A stretch of DNA of 28,410 nucleotides from Hungatella sp. UBA3402 (GTDB lineage Bacteria; Bacillota; Clostridia; Lachnospirales; Lachnospiraceae). Below, piece after piece: positions 8,383 through 15,789 of the stretch. Each line of letters starts with the position of its first letter. Positions within the stretch are counted from its first letter, which is position 1. The notes beneath the pieces are model-generated. The model searched no databases, had not been told where the DNA came from, and was given only the letters and a program-made list of their open reading frames with translations. A program made the position numbers and the translations under genes. The DNA lies in contig DEPC01000137.1 in the NCBI GenBank assembly GCA_002358555.1, positions 1-28,410 of the forward strand. Direction: 5' to 3'.

Positions 8383-9012
8383 CTATACGGTACATTCCAT
8401 CCCCTTGCGCAGCTTCTCCACTGCCTTTTTCTCAATCCTTGACACATAAGAGCGTGAAATCCCCAATGTTCCTGCAATCTCCCTCTGGGTATATTCTTTA
8501 TTTCCAAACAATCCATATCTCATCTGGATTACTTTTTGTTCGGTAGGTTTCAGACATCTTTTAAACGCCTCATATAATTCTCGGATATCCTGCCCTAAAA
8601 TCAGTTCTTCCAGAGTATCTTTTGTCTCCATCTCAATCACATCCACCAAACTTACAGCTTCTCCGTCCTTGTCTACCCCAATAGGGTCATAGAGGGAAAC
8701 CTCCTTAGAATACTTTTTATGGGCCCGCAAAAGCATCAGAATCTCATTTTCTACACATTTAGCTGCATATGTGGCAAGCCTTGAGCCTCGGTCCATTTTA
8801 AAGGTGTTCACTGCTTTTATAAGTCCTATGGTACCTACGGACAATAGATCTTCTGTCTCATAATCGGTATACTGATATTTTTTAACCACATGAGCCACTA
8901 GCCGCATATTATGTTCTATCAGCAGCCTTCTGGCCTCCTGGTCGCCCTCTTTTAAGCGTTCTAGACACTCCCGCTCCTCATGGGCATTCAATGGTTTGAG
9001 AAAGGTTTTCAA
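8383..9012 (-). CDS. sigK: SigK-like late sporulation sigma factor lacking a pro-sequence
   Basis: RNA polymerase sigma-70-family factor, 209 residues. It matches the sigma-K pattern more than sigma-E: LRLVAHIVKK-like core (37-45), GTIGLIKAV (60-68), YAAKCVENEILMLLRAHKK (82-100), VSLYDPIGVDKDG (105-117) and region 4.2 TQREIAGTLGISRSYVSRIEKKA (175-197). B. subtilis pro-SigK has about 20 extra N-terminal residues removed by SpoIVFB; here the sequence begins almost at mature-like residues, as in C. difficile SigK, so proteolytic activation is unlikely. Start is TTG at 9012 with AGGTGG 6 nt upstream; the next Met is residue 35, inside region 2. Its ribosome site lies in one arm of a long hairpin (9015-9064). 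No skin-type interruption is present. Confidence 0.85.
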   Translation of the reverse strand: MKTFLKPLNAHEERECLERLKEGDQEARRLLIEHNMRLVAHVVKKYQYTDYETEDLLSVGTIGLIKAVNTFKMDRGSRLATYAAKCVENEILMLLRAHKKYSKEVSLYDPIGVDKDGEAVSLVDVIEMETKDTLEELILGQDIRELYEAFKRCLKPTEQKVIQMRYGLFGNKEYTQREIAGTLGISRSYVSRIEKKAVEKLRKGMECTV

Positions 9013-9014
9013 AG

Positions 9015-9064
9015 AAAGCCACCTAAAAGCAAAACTTAATTAAAGTTTATGCTTTGGTGGCTTT
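9015..9064 (-). terminator. Long hairpin covering the sigK ribosome-binding site
   Basis: AAAGCCACC (9015-9023) pairs with GGTGGCTTT (9056-9064); AAAGC (9026-9030) with GCTTT (9051-9055); AAACTT (9032-9037) with AAGTTT (9043-9048). That gives about 20 bp with small bulges and a 5-nt loop. On the minus strand it follows the amidohydrolase stop by about 30 bases and is followed by CTTTCTTTG, so it could terminate the ABC operon. The same arm contains the AGGTGG used by sigK, so readthrough RNA would have a hidden ribosome site. Which role dominates is not decidable from sequence. Confidence 0.6.
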
Positions 9065-9093
9065 TAAAGTGCTTTTACACCTTTTAAGGCAGC

Positions 9094-9915
9094 TTATACT
9101 ATTTTCAAATGGAACAGTTTTTCTGCATTTTTGTGGAGTATTCTCTGTTTTTGCTCATGGGACAGCTCAGAATAGATGACTCTGGCTTTCATCATCCCGA
9201 TATGATGAAGAGGAGTATCTGTACCAAAAAGAAGTTTTTCTACACCAATTTGTTCTACTGCCCATTCAAGTATACCAGGTAAAATACTCCTGACACTGGA
9301 GATATCTGTATAGATATTTCCATTCTTGCATCTTTTTATAGCTCTTACTTGGTGGCTAGGGTCTCCGTCACTGCCGCAGCCTAAATGAGCTGCAATCACA
9401 GTTACTTCTGGATAGTTATCTGCAAATGCAACCATGTCCTCTGGCATACTGTTTGCCTCTCCGCTGTGTATCTGCATAATAGCTTTCTGCTGGCTACAAA
9501 AAGAAAACAACTCCTCTCCATATTCCTTGATAGGAAAATGATGGGCTTCTGGATGAACCTTTACTCCCACACATTTAGGATTTTTCAATATAATCTCAGC
9601 CTGATAATAAGTTTTTGGCTCCAATGGATTTACAATCACCCATTGATAAAGCCAATCTGTCTTTGACACCAGCTCTTCAAGCCGCTGATTTCCTTCCTTT
9701 ACCCCTAAGCCATCTACATAAAATAACCCCTCCATAGAAGATACCATGGCAATCTTGACTTCTGCCTGTTGATACTGTCGCTTTAACTGCTCCATAGAAA
9801 GGGTACAAAATTCCTGTTCTAAATGTTTTTGGGGCAGCCCTCCAAGCTGCCCCAAATGTCCATGGGTATCTATAGCCCAATTCTCATTCCTTTTATCCTG
9901 ATTTTCGTTCATCAT
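9094..9915 (-). CDS. Metal-dependent hydrolase, amidohydrolase_2 family
   Basis: TIM-barrel hydrolase of about 273 residues (PF04909-type). Metal-site motifs are complete: DTHGHLG (HxH near residue 18), KVHPE, IHSGE, AHLGCG and FGTDTPL. It starts at ATG 9915, which overlaps the TGA of the solute-binding protein (TGATG), indicating translational coupling; a TTG three bases earlier is possible but less likely. It is the last gene of the sugar-ABC operon. Relatives include TatD-like and uronate or lactone-type hydrolases and decarboxylases, and substrate cannot be told. The operon suggests it acts on the imported compound or a breakdown product (inference). A long hairpin follows the stop. Confidence 0.85.
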   Translation of the reverse strand: MMNENQDKRNENWAIDTHGHLGQLGGLPQKHLEQEFCTLSMEQLKRQYQQAEVKIAMVSSMEGLFYVDGLGVKEGNQRLEELVSKTDWLYQWVIVNPLEPKTYYQAEIILKNPKCVGVKVHPEAHHFPIKEYGEELFSFCSQQKAIMQIHSGEANSMPEDMVAFADNYPEVTVIAAHLGCGSDGDPSHQVRAIKRCKNGNIYTDISSVRSILPGILEWAVEQIGVEKLLFGTDTPLHHIGMMKARVIYSELSHEQKQRILHKNAEKLFHLKIV

Positions 9916-11306
9916 CAATTATATACAACGGAAGATTTTCTTGCTTCCTCAAGAATTGTATTTCCATTCTTTACATAGTCATCTAAAGCCTGCTGTGCAG
10001 TCTTCTCCCCTGTCAAGGCTGCTTGAAGTTCTGGGAATAAGACATTTCTCAGCTCTGTGTAACCTGGAAGATTTTTAGAGAAGTTGAATAAGTACTGGTC
10101 ATTTTTATTGTAGGCTTCCAGATATGGCAGTTCGCCAGATACCTTTGCTACAACAGAAGAACGAACAGGCGTTCCGTTTTTAGAAGCTACCACTAATTCT
10201 TCGTCAGAGCAGAAATATTTCACAAACTCTTTTGCTGCTGCCATTCTTGCTTCATCACCAGTATTCATAACCATCGCTCCTGTTACATAGGTGAAACCAT
10301 TGGGATTAGGGTCTCCTGGGATATTAGCCAGACGATAATCAAACGCTGGAAGCGTCCCTGACTCCATATCTGCTGCTAGGTTGCTCAGCAATACGCTGTT
10401 GGTAAAGCTGACAGCAATCTGCTGGTTCTGGAACATAGCATTGTTTGTATTGGAATCCAAACTCTCTGCACCTGGAACAGTCAATCCCTTGTTATACAAA
10501 TCTAAAATATATTGAAGAGCCTTTACACCACTTTCTTCATTTACAATCAGCTTATTGTCATCACTGTAGAACTGGTTGCCGAACATTCTCAAATAGGATA
10601 AATTCCAGGTATCTGCCTGATTGTTCAGAGCAAATAATGCCATTGGATACACACCAGGATTGCCTTCCTTCAATGCCTCTAGAATTCCCACATACTCATC
10701 AGGAGTCCAAGTAGCAATCTCATACTGGCCGCCGATTTTATCATCTAACCCTGCTTTTCGGAACATATCTGCATTATAAATCAGGGTACCTGGCATATGG
10801 AAAAAGGGATAAATGAAAACTTCATCTTCAATCATACAGTTATCCCAGATTCCTTCTGAAATATCAGCTTTATCTTGGTCTGTTATCAAATCTGTAATTG
10901 GGGCAATCGCTCCTTTATGGTAGAAGCTGGACATAGTAAATGCACCTTCAAACACAATATCTGGCAATGTGTTAGTCTGTTGTGCAACGGATAAATTTTC
11001 GTCACGGGTGCTTCCGTCAATCACTTCCACCTTAATATTCACATCTGGGTGAGTCTCTTTGTAGCGCTTAGCTGCTTCCTTTAAGAAGCTATCATAATCA
11101 GCGCCTTCCTCTGTACCACTAAATACACCTTTCCATTGTGGTGTCAGCCAGACAGTGAGTTCCACACCTCCTGATGAACCTCCTGATGACTGAGAACCTC
11201 CTGCGGAACCCTGATTTGCCTCTCCTGAGCCTCCTCCAGAAGAACAGGCACTAAGTACCATTGCTGCTGCCATGCCTAATGCTGCCAATCTTACATTCTT
11301 TCTCAT
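9915..11306 (-). CDS. ABC sugar transporter solute-binding lipoprotein (CUT1 type)
   Basis: 463 residues. Lipoprotein signal with lipobox LSAC (Cys21), then a Gly/Ser-rich flexible linker of about 27 residues before the folded domain, typical of clostridial binding proteins. The body follows SBP_bac_1/8: VELTVWLTPQW, DIVFEGAF, FFHMPGTLIYNADMFRKAGL and ETWTPDEY-like sequence. It binds a sugar or oligosaccharide outside the membrane and delivers it to the two permeases upstream in the operon. ATG 11306 has a perfect AAGGAGG 7 nt before it, the strongest ribosome site in the operon, consistent with high expression of the binding protein. Substrate is unknown. Confidence 0.94.
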   Translation of the reverse strand: MRKNVRLAALGMAAAMVLSACSSGGGSGEANQGSAGGSQSSGGSSGGVELTVWLTPQWKGVFSGTEEGADYDSFLKEAAKRYKETHPDVNIKVEVIDGSTRDENLSVAQQTNTLPDIVFEGAFTMSSFYHKGAIAPITDLITDQDKADISEGIWDNCMIEDEVFIYPFFHMPGTLIYNADMFRKAGLDDKIGGQYEIATWTPDEYVGILEALKEGNPGVYPMALFALNNQADTWNLSYLRMFGNQFYSDDNKLIVNEESGVKALQYILDLYNKGLTVPGAESLDSNTNNAMFQNQQIAVSFTNSVLLSNLAADMESGTLPAFDYRLANIPGDPNPNGFTYVTGAMVMNTGDEARMAAAKEFVKYFCSDEELVVASKNGTPVRSSVVAKVSGELPYLEAYNKNDQYLFNFSKNLPGYTELRNVLFPELQAALTGEKTAQQALDDYVKNGNTILEEARKSSVVYN

Positions 11307-11389
11307 CCTAAATCCTCCTTAATTTTATGATTATATAACATGTATCATCTGCCTGGTCTGTCTGTGGCAGAAAATATCATCAATAGTTA

Positions 11390-12226
11390 TCAGCCTTTCT
11401 CTGCTCCTACTGTAATTCCTGCTGTAAAATATCGCTGGAACAAAAGGAACACGACCAACATAGGTACACATGCCACCGTAGCACCTGCCATCTTGTATGC
11501 AAAGTTTGGATTGATTTCCTGCATCAAGCTGGCTGTACCTACCATCAAGGTTCTCATGCTTTTTGTTCTAGCCATGAGCATCTGCCAAAGATAGTCATTC
11601 CACACATTGACAAAATTTAAGATAAATAATGCTCCTAACCCTGGTTTTACAATAGGTAATACCAACTGCATAAAGATAGTAAGTTCACTTGCCCCATCAA
11701 TCTTTCCTGACTCACGGATAGAATCAGGAACGGTATCAAAAAATCCTTTTAAAAGAAATACTCCAAAACAAGAAGCCACAGTGGGGGCAATCATGCCCAT
11801 ATAGGTATCGCTCCATTCCAGAGCCTGGACAATCTTAAACAGAGGAACAATGAAAATTTCTTTTGGCAACATCAAAGAACAGATAAAAACCATATACAAT
11901 CCATTTTTTCCTTTAAACTGTAATTTAGAAAAGGAATATGCCGCCAAAGAGGAAAAGATAATCACCAGCACTGTGGACACTGTGGATACTAGGATACTGT
12001 TAAATGCCCATCGAAAAGCTGGCTGTCCCACAAACAAATCTCGATAATTGCCAATAATGAAAGTGGTAGGGAACCAATCAGGAGGCATCTTATAGATGGC
12101 TGCTGATGTCTTAAAGGAACTGGTAACTAGCCAGTATAAAGGAAACAAATTTAGAAGTGCTCCTAAAAGAATAATAATATTTAAAATTAGGTCCGGTTTT
12201 TCCATATGCTTGATTCGTTTCAGCAT
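11390..12226 (-). CDS. ABC sugar permease, MalG-like (CUT1)
   Basis: 278-residue inner-membrane permease with six hydrophobic segments. It has the family N-terminus (LFPLYWLVTSSFK) and a C-terminal-half EAA loop (IRESGKIDGASELTIFMQLVLPIVKP region) that docks the ATPase. ATG 12226 is preceded by AAGGAGGG with 8 nt spacing. It lies 21 bases after the MalF-like gene and 83 bases before the binding-protein gene. The operon has no ATP-binding gene, so a shared MsmX-like ATPase encoded elsewhere is expected, as in other Firmicutes CUT1 importers (established for the family, inferred here). Confidence 0.94.
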   Translation of the reverse strand: MLKRIKHMEKPDLILNIIILLGALLNLFPLYWLVTSSFKTSAAIYKMPPDWFPTTFIIGNYRDLFVGQPAFRWAFNSILVSTVSTVLVIIFSSLAAYSFSKLQFKGKNGLYMVFICSLMLPKEIFIVPLFKIVQALEWSDTYMGMIAPTVASCFGVFLLKGFFDTVPDSIRESGKIDGASELTIFMQLVLPIVKPGLGALFILNFVNVWNDYLWQMLMARTKSMRTLMVGTASLMQEINPNFAYKMAGATVACVPMLVVFLLFQRYFTAGITVGAEKG

Positions 12227-12247
12227 GTCATTTTCCCTCCTTGAATG

Positions 12248-13138
12248 TTATTTTTTCGCTTTCTTTTTCGGCTCTATCCCTGCTAAAGTCTGGAACTGAG
12301 GAAGAGTAATAATCAATGCGAAGATAAACATCAATACACCGATGGCTGCTGCTGTATTCGTCTTATCATACTTAAACGCATTGCGGTAGAGATAATACAT
12401 CATGGTCATAGATGCATTGTTTGGTCCACCGTCTGTCAAAAGTTGTACAATAACGAATAATTTCAGCATATTGATAACCTGTGTAACTGTTAAATAAAGG
12501 GTTGTTGGCTTTACCAGAGGAATAATTAAATAGATAGCTCTTTGAAATTTGGTAGCTCCGTCAATCTCTGCTGCCTCAAACATTTCTTTGGAAATTCCTG
12601 CTAAAGCAGCAATGTACATAATCATACAAGTGCCTAAACTGGCCACGATAGTCACTATGGCAATAATCCAAAGCACATACCGTTTATCTCCCAAAAGATT
12701 GACATTTCCCATTCCCATAGTTCTCATAAGATAAGGGATTAAGCCGCTGGCTGGATTTAAAAGGAAACTCCAAATCATAGCCATAACTACAGTAGAAACC
12801 ACAACTGGCAGATAATAACAGGTACGGATAAAGGAAATATAAGTACCATTCTTATCAAAAACACCAATGGAAATCGTCAGCCCTATGAGCAATGACACTG
12901 CTGTTACAACTGCTGTCAGAAACAATGTGTTCCAGACACTTCTGAGAAATACCTGGTCTGTAAACAAATCCACATAATTTTTTAGACCTACAAAGGTATT
13001 TCTCACCGCATCGGTTTGGTACAGGCTGATACGGAACCCTTCAAAAATCGGGTAAATTGTAAATACTGCAAATACCAGAAACTGCGGGAGAACAAACAGA
13101 TATCCGCTTAGCGACCTCTTTAAAGTTGAATTTTTCAT
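12248..13138 (-). CDS. ABC sugar permease, MalF-like (CUT1)
   Basis: 296-residue permease, first gene of the operon. It has six hydrophobic segments, the N-terminal SGYLFVLPQFLVFAVFTIYPI start typical of MalF/UgpA-type proteins, and an EAA loop (MFEAAEIDGATKFQRAIYLIIPLVKP region). ATG 13138 has AGGAGG about 13 nt upstream, a wide gap that is acceptable but weaker than for its neighbours. The leader of about 90 bases starts from a consensus promoter at 13236-13264. Confidence 0.94.
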   Translation of the reverse strand: MKNSTLKRSLSGYLFVLPQFLVFAVFTIYPIFEGFRISLYQTDAVRNTFVGLKNYVDLFTDQVFLRSVWNTLFLTAVVTAVSLLIGLTISIGVFDKNGTYISFIRTCYYLPVVVSTVVMAMIWSFLLNPASGLIPYLMRTMGMGNVNLLGDKRYVLWIIAIVTIVASLGTCMIMYIAALAGISKEMFEAAEIDGATKFQRAIYLIIPLVKPTTLYLTVTQVINMLKLFVIVQLLTDGGPNNASMTMMYYLYRNAFKYDKTNTAAAIGVLMFIFALIITLPQFQTLAGIEPKKKAKK

Positions 13139-13235
13139 ATAAATCTTCCATCCTCCTATCTGTAGTATTTCTGTTGTACCATTACCGGCCTTTTGGCAAT
13201 CTGCACAATAACTGGAAGCATTTTAAGATATCTTT

Positions 13236-13264
13236 ATTATAAATCAAAAGAAATTTTTTGTCAA
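13236..13264 (-). promoter_or_regulatory. Consensus sigma-A promoter of the sugar ABC operon
   Basis: TTGACA (13259-13264) and TATAAT (13236-13241) on the minus strand with exactly 17 bases between: a full match in both boxes. Transcription should start near 13229. The leader contains only a small GCC-AAAA-GGC hairpin (13188-13197). No clear catabolite-repression (cre) site was seen. The gene-free stretch 13139-13459 holds this promoter and the purine-operon terminator, nothing else noticed. Confidence 0.85.
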
Positions 13265-13329
13265 TATGGAGATAAGAAAAAGAAATTTTATTTTTATATG
13301 TAAAAAATGTAGTTAATTAAATAAAAATA

Positions 13330-13365
13330 AGCAGATGTTTTGTATATAATATCAAAACATCTGCT
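13330..13365 (-). terminator. Terminator of the purO-purH operon
   Basis: Perfect 13-bp stem AGCAGATGTTTTG (13330-13342) / CAAAACATCTGCT (13353-13365) with a 10-nt loop. On the minus strand it is followed by TATTTTTATTT. It stands about 95 bases after the AICAR transformylase stop and upstream of the sugar-operon promoter. The plus side (CATTTTTGC) is also T-rich. Confidence 0.8.
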
Positions 13366-13459
13366 CATTTTTGCAGTTTTAAACTATTTATGCATTTTTA
13401 CCTAAAAATATTTCAATCATCTATGTATATCTGTATTTTAACTAGCATAACGAGTTATT

Positions 13460-14638
13460 TTAATGATGGAACAGTCGAATTTTTGTAAATGCCATAGCTA
13501 TACCATAGTGATTACAGGTTTCAATAACCTGGTCATCTCGCACAGAACCTCCAGGTTGGGCAACATATTCTACACCACTTTTATAAGCTCGGTCAATATT
13601 ATCTCCAAAGGGGAAGAATGCATCTGACCCAAGTGCTACTCCCTTCATCTTGTCCAGCCATGCCCTTTTTTCTTCTCTGGTAAATACAGGTGGTTTTACC
13701 TTAAAAGTCTTTTCCCACACGCCATCTGCCAATATATCCATATATTCCTCACCAATATACACATCAATGGCATTGTCTCTATCTGCCCTCTTAATTCCAT
13801 CTACAAAATCCAAAGACATCACTTGAGGAGCCTGACGCAGAAACCAATTATCTGCCTTGTTGCCTGCTAACCTGGTACAATGAACACGAGACTGCTGACC
13901 TGCACCGATGCCAATAGCCTGTCCATCTTTTACATAGCACACAGAATTAGACTGTGTATACTTTAATGTGATTAAGGAAATCATCAAATCTCTTCTTGCA
14001 TCTTCAGGGATATCTTTTTTATTTGTCACCACATTAGCCAAAAGCTCCTCATTGATGTCCAACTCATTTCTCCCCTGTTCAAATACAATGCCAAATACCT
14101 GCTTGCGCTCCAAAGGCTCTGGAATATAATCTTCATCAATCTGGATTACACAGTAATTTCCTTTTTTCTTGGCCTTTAAAATCTCCAATGCTTCTGGCTC
14201 GTACCCTGGAGCAATGATTCCATCAGATACCTCCCGTTTGATAATCCTAGCTGTGTCTACGTCACATACATCTGATAGAGAGATAAAATCACCAAAAGAA
14301 GACATTCTATCTGCCCCTCTTGCTCTCGCATAGGCACAGGCCAGAGGAGACAGCTCTCCCATATCATCTACCCAATAAATCTTTGCCAATGTTTCATCTA
14401 ATGACAGTCCTACTGCTGCCCCTGCTGGAGAGACATGCTTAAAGGAGGCTGCTGCCGGAAGAGATGTGGCCTTTTTGAGCTCCTTTACCAACTGCCAGCC
14501 ATTAAATGCATCAAGAAAATTGATATATCCAGGTTTTCCACTGAGCACAGTAATCGGCAATTCCTTGTCCTCATTCATAAAGATACGAGAAGGCTTCTGA
14601 TTGGGATTACATCCATATTTTAGTTCCAGTTCTTTCAT
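13460..14638 (-). CDS. purH: AICAR formyltransferase, stand-alone (PurH C-terminal domain)
   Basis: Transfers the formyl group of 10-formyl-THF to AICAR, giving FAICAR, the penultimate step to IMP; cytoplasmic. It is 392 residues, whereas bifunctional PurH is about 510-530: the N-terminal IMP cyclohydrolase (MGS-like) domain is absent. Visible family segments include LKYGCNPNQKP at the N-terminus, SFKHVSPAGAA with the catalytic Lys-His pair (67-68), LACAYARARGADRMSSFGD, LKYTQSNSVCYVKDGQAIGIGAGQQSRVHCTRLAG and the C-terminal DAFFPFGDNID...VAQPGGSVRDDQVI. ATG 14638 has AAGGAG 9 nt upstream and lies 14 bases after purO. The missing cyclohydrolase step is supplied by the preceding gene. A perfect-stem terminator follows. 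Confidence 0.93.
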   Translation of the reverse strand: MKELELKYGCNPNQKPSRIFMNEDKELPITVLSGKPGYINFLDAFNGWQLVKELKKATSLPAAASFKHVSPAGAAVGLSLDETLAKIYWVDDMGELSPLACAYARARGADRMSSFGDFISLSDVCDVDTARIIKREVSDGIIAPGYEPEALEILKAKKKGNYCVIQIDEDYIPEPLERKQVFGIVFEQGRNELDINEELLANVVTNKKDIPEDARRDLMISLITLKYTQSNSVCYVKDGQAIGIGAGQQSRVHCTRLAGNKADNWFLRQAPQVMSLDFVDGIKRADRDNAIDVYIGEEYMDILADGVWEKTFKVKPPVFTREEKRAWLDKMKGVALGSDAFFPFGDNIDRAYKSGVEYVAQPGGSVRDDQVIETCNHYGIAMAFTKIRLFHH

Positions 14639-14652
14639 TGATAAATTCTCCT

Positions 14653-15366
14653 TTATACATTTTTATTTACAATCTTTGTCTTATAAGTTCCTGACTTGAT
14701 ATCAATATATCGAACGAATAGAGAAACCTTATTCTCCTCATTGAGACTGTTCCACACCATATCTGTAAATTCTTCCATGGAATCAAGGATTCCCACCAGC
14801 TTTGGTTCTCCCTCAAAACTAGGCAGAGGATTGCCGTCATGCATATAGGTGTGGATAAAATGCCCCTCCCCTGCTGCTGGATTGTGATAAGCAAAGGTAT
14901 ATCGGTTGCACCCATCTGGATTTCCATGATTGCTCTTTAAGATAGACATTGCATAATGATAAGTCCCATTCTCAATATGCATAATTCCTGAAATTCTAGG
15001 TGTATAATTAGGCCCATCTGGCTCAAACTCTCTGGTTCTTAAACATTGTTCAAATGTAAACTGTTTATCCATTCCCTCATAGATGGTATCTGTCTGGTCT
15101 CCATTTGTAACAATTGTCTTATTTCCCAATACCCGCACTGGAGCATAGATAATCAGACTTGGGTCCTCAAGTTTGGAAGGGTCAAACGCTTGTGTGCGTA
15201 TTCCTTCTCCTTCCTCTACAAAAACCCTGTTTCTGCTGTTTGCACTTCTACCCATAATAAAATATGCTGTAACAGCTCTTTCTCCATCTGGAGTTTTTCC
15301 AATCACAATTCCCCTTCCTGGATAAGAATTGCCTTTTAGTTCCTCTGCCAAGTTTAGTACTTTCAT
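14653..15366 (-). CDS. purO: IMP cyclohydrolase, PurO-like (archaeal type)
   Basis: 237 residues, matching the IMP_cyclohyd family (PF07826) known from archaeal PurO and some Clostridia. It closes FAICAR to IMP, the final step of de novo purine synthesis, and is unrelated in fold to the MGS-like half of bacterial PurH. Visible family features: YPGRGIVIGKTPDG near the N-terminus, VTAYFIMGRSANSRNRVF (about 32-49), the NGDQTDTIYEG segment and EFEPDGPNYTPRISG, then FAYHNPAAGEGHFIHTYMHDG. ATG 15366 has AAGGAGG 7 nt upstream. It is first in the operon, right after a ZTP riboswitch. The partnership with the adjacent stand-alone transformylase supports the assignment. Confidence 0.92.
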   Translation of the reverse strand: MKVLNLAEELKGNSYPGRGIVIGKTPDGERAVTAYFIMGRSANSRNRVFVEEGEGIRTQAFDPSKLEDPSLIIYAPVRVLGNKTIVTNGDQTDTIYEGMDKQFTFEQCLRTREFEPDGPNYTPRISGIMHIENGTYHYAMSILKSNHGNPDGCNRYTFAYHNPAAGEGHFIHTYMHDGNPLPSFEGEPKLVGILDSMEEFTDMVWNSLNEENKVSLFVRYIDIKSGTYKTKIVNKNV

Positions 15367-15469
15367 AAGATTTCCTCCTTCTTTGCCTGGGCTGTATCTG
15401 AAAACTCATTACTGTCATCTGTATGTTGCAACTTTCAGACACGCTCTAGTGAAAATAGTTTCTACAACA

Positions 15470-15512
15470 CAAAAAACCGCCTGGACTCTCTATATCATAG
15501 TGCCCAGGCGGT
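15470..15512 (-). terminator. Riboswitch-controlled terminator before purO
   Basis: ACCGCCTGG (15504-15512) pairs with CCAGGCGGT (15476-15484), extended by ACT/AGT across a small bulge, followed by six T on the minus strand. The 5' arm is the conserved ZTP-aptamer element CCGCCTGGGC, so ligand-bound aptamer and terminator compete for the same bases. Ligand should favour read-through into purO-purH. Confidence 0.85.
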
Positions 15513-15574
15513 CGGCTTCTTAAATTACGTGCTCCCCCATGGTGTCCCACTTATCCGCCAGTCGCACGTCTTAC
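15502..15574 (-). promoter_or_regulatory. ZTP (pfl) riboswitch aptamer
   Basis: On the minus strand: P1 pairs ACGTGC (15564-15569) with GCACGT (15527-15532). Inside are the conserved GACTGGCG, then GTGGGA..CCAT, then GGGGGAGC; after a short linker comes the hallmark CCGCCTGGGC (15502-15511) that forms the pseudoknot. These are the consensus elements of the ZTP/ZMP riboswitch class. ZMP (AICAR) is the substrate of the transformylase encoded downstream, so the genes are switched on when their substrate accumulates, for example under folate shortage. Confidence 0.92.
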
Positions 15575-15578
15575 TTTC

Positions 15579-15607
15579 ATCATACCCGATTCTATTATGA
15601 AATGCAA
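15579..15607 (-). promoter_or_regulatory. Promoter of the riboswitch-purO-purH operon
   Basis: TTGCAT (15602-15607) and TATGAT (15579-15584) with 17 bases between on minus. Predicted start near 15572-15575 falls at the 5' edge of the riboswitch, which supports it. The -35 box is weak. Confidence 0.6.
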
Positions 15608-15631
15608 GTATATTGTACTTTTCTCTGGTTT

Positions 15632-15660
15632 AAAAAAAAAACGGTAGCCATCATGATAGC
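15632..15660. other. A10/T10 tract beside a short palindrome in the divergent spacer
   Basis: Ten A (15632-15641, plus) next to GCCATCATGATAGC (15647-15660). On the minus strand this reads as a small hairpin then TACCG and ten T, terminator-like but with no minus gene upstream. On plus it could be an A-tract. The gene-free stretch 15367-15774 otherwise holds the riboswitch, its promoter and an unclear promoter for the plus-strand gene. Confidence 0.3.
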
Positions 15661-15789
15661 GATTTGGTAGAATAAAAAGTAACTAAGTATAGTTTTAGGA
15701 AAAGCTATCTATTTATTATGCAGGTTAAAGCGGTGTTTTAGTCCTATTTTTATGCAATTGTATTATCAAAAAGAATGTGCAGGAAAGGA

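Noticed and set aside
9677..9880. Second minus-strand frame within the amidohydrolase
   Set aside because: It is an alternative frame of a gene whose own frame carries all metal-binding motifs.
11160..11230. Gly/Ser-rich repeats at the N-terminus of the binding protein as a sequence artefact
   Set aside because: Such linkers after the lipobox are normal in clostridial solute-binding lipoproteins.
11349..11370. CTGCC/GGCAG hairpin between the MalG-like and binding-protein genes
   Set aside because: Only five base pairs with a 12-nt loop and no T-tract; not enough to call a processing or attenuation site.
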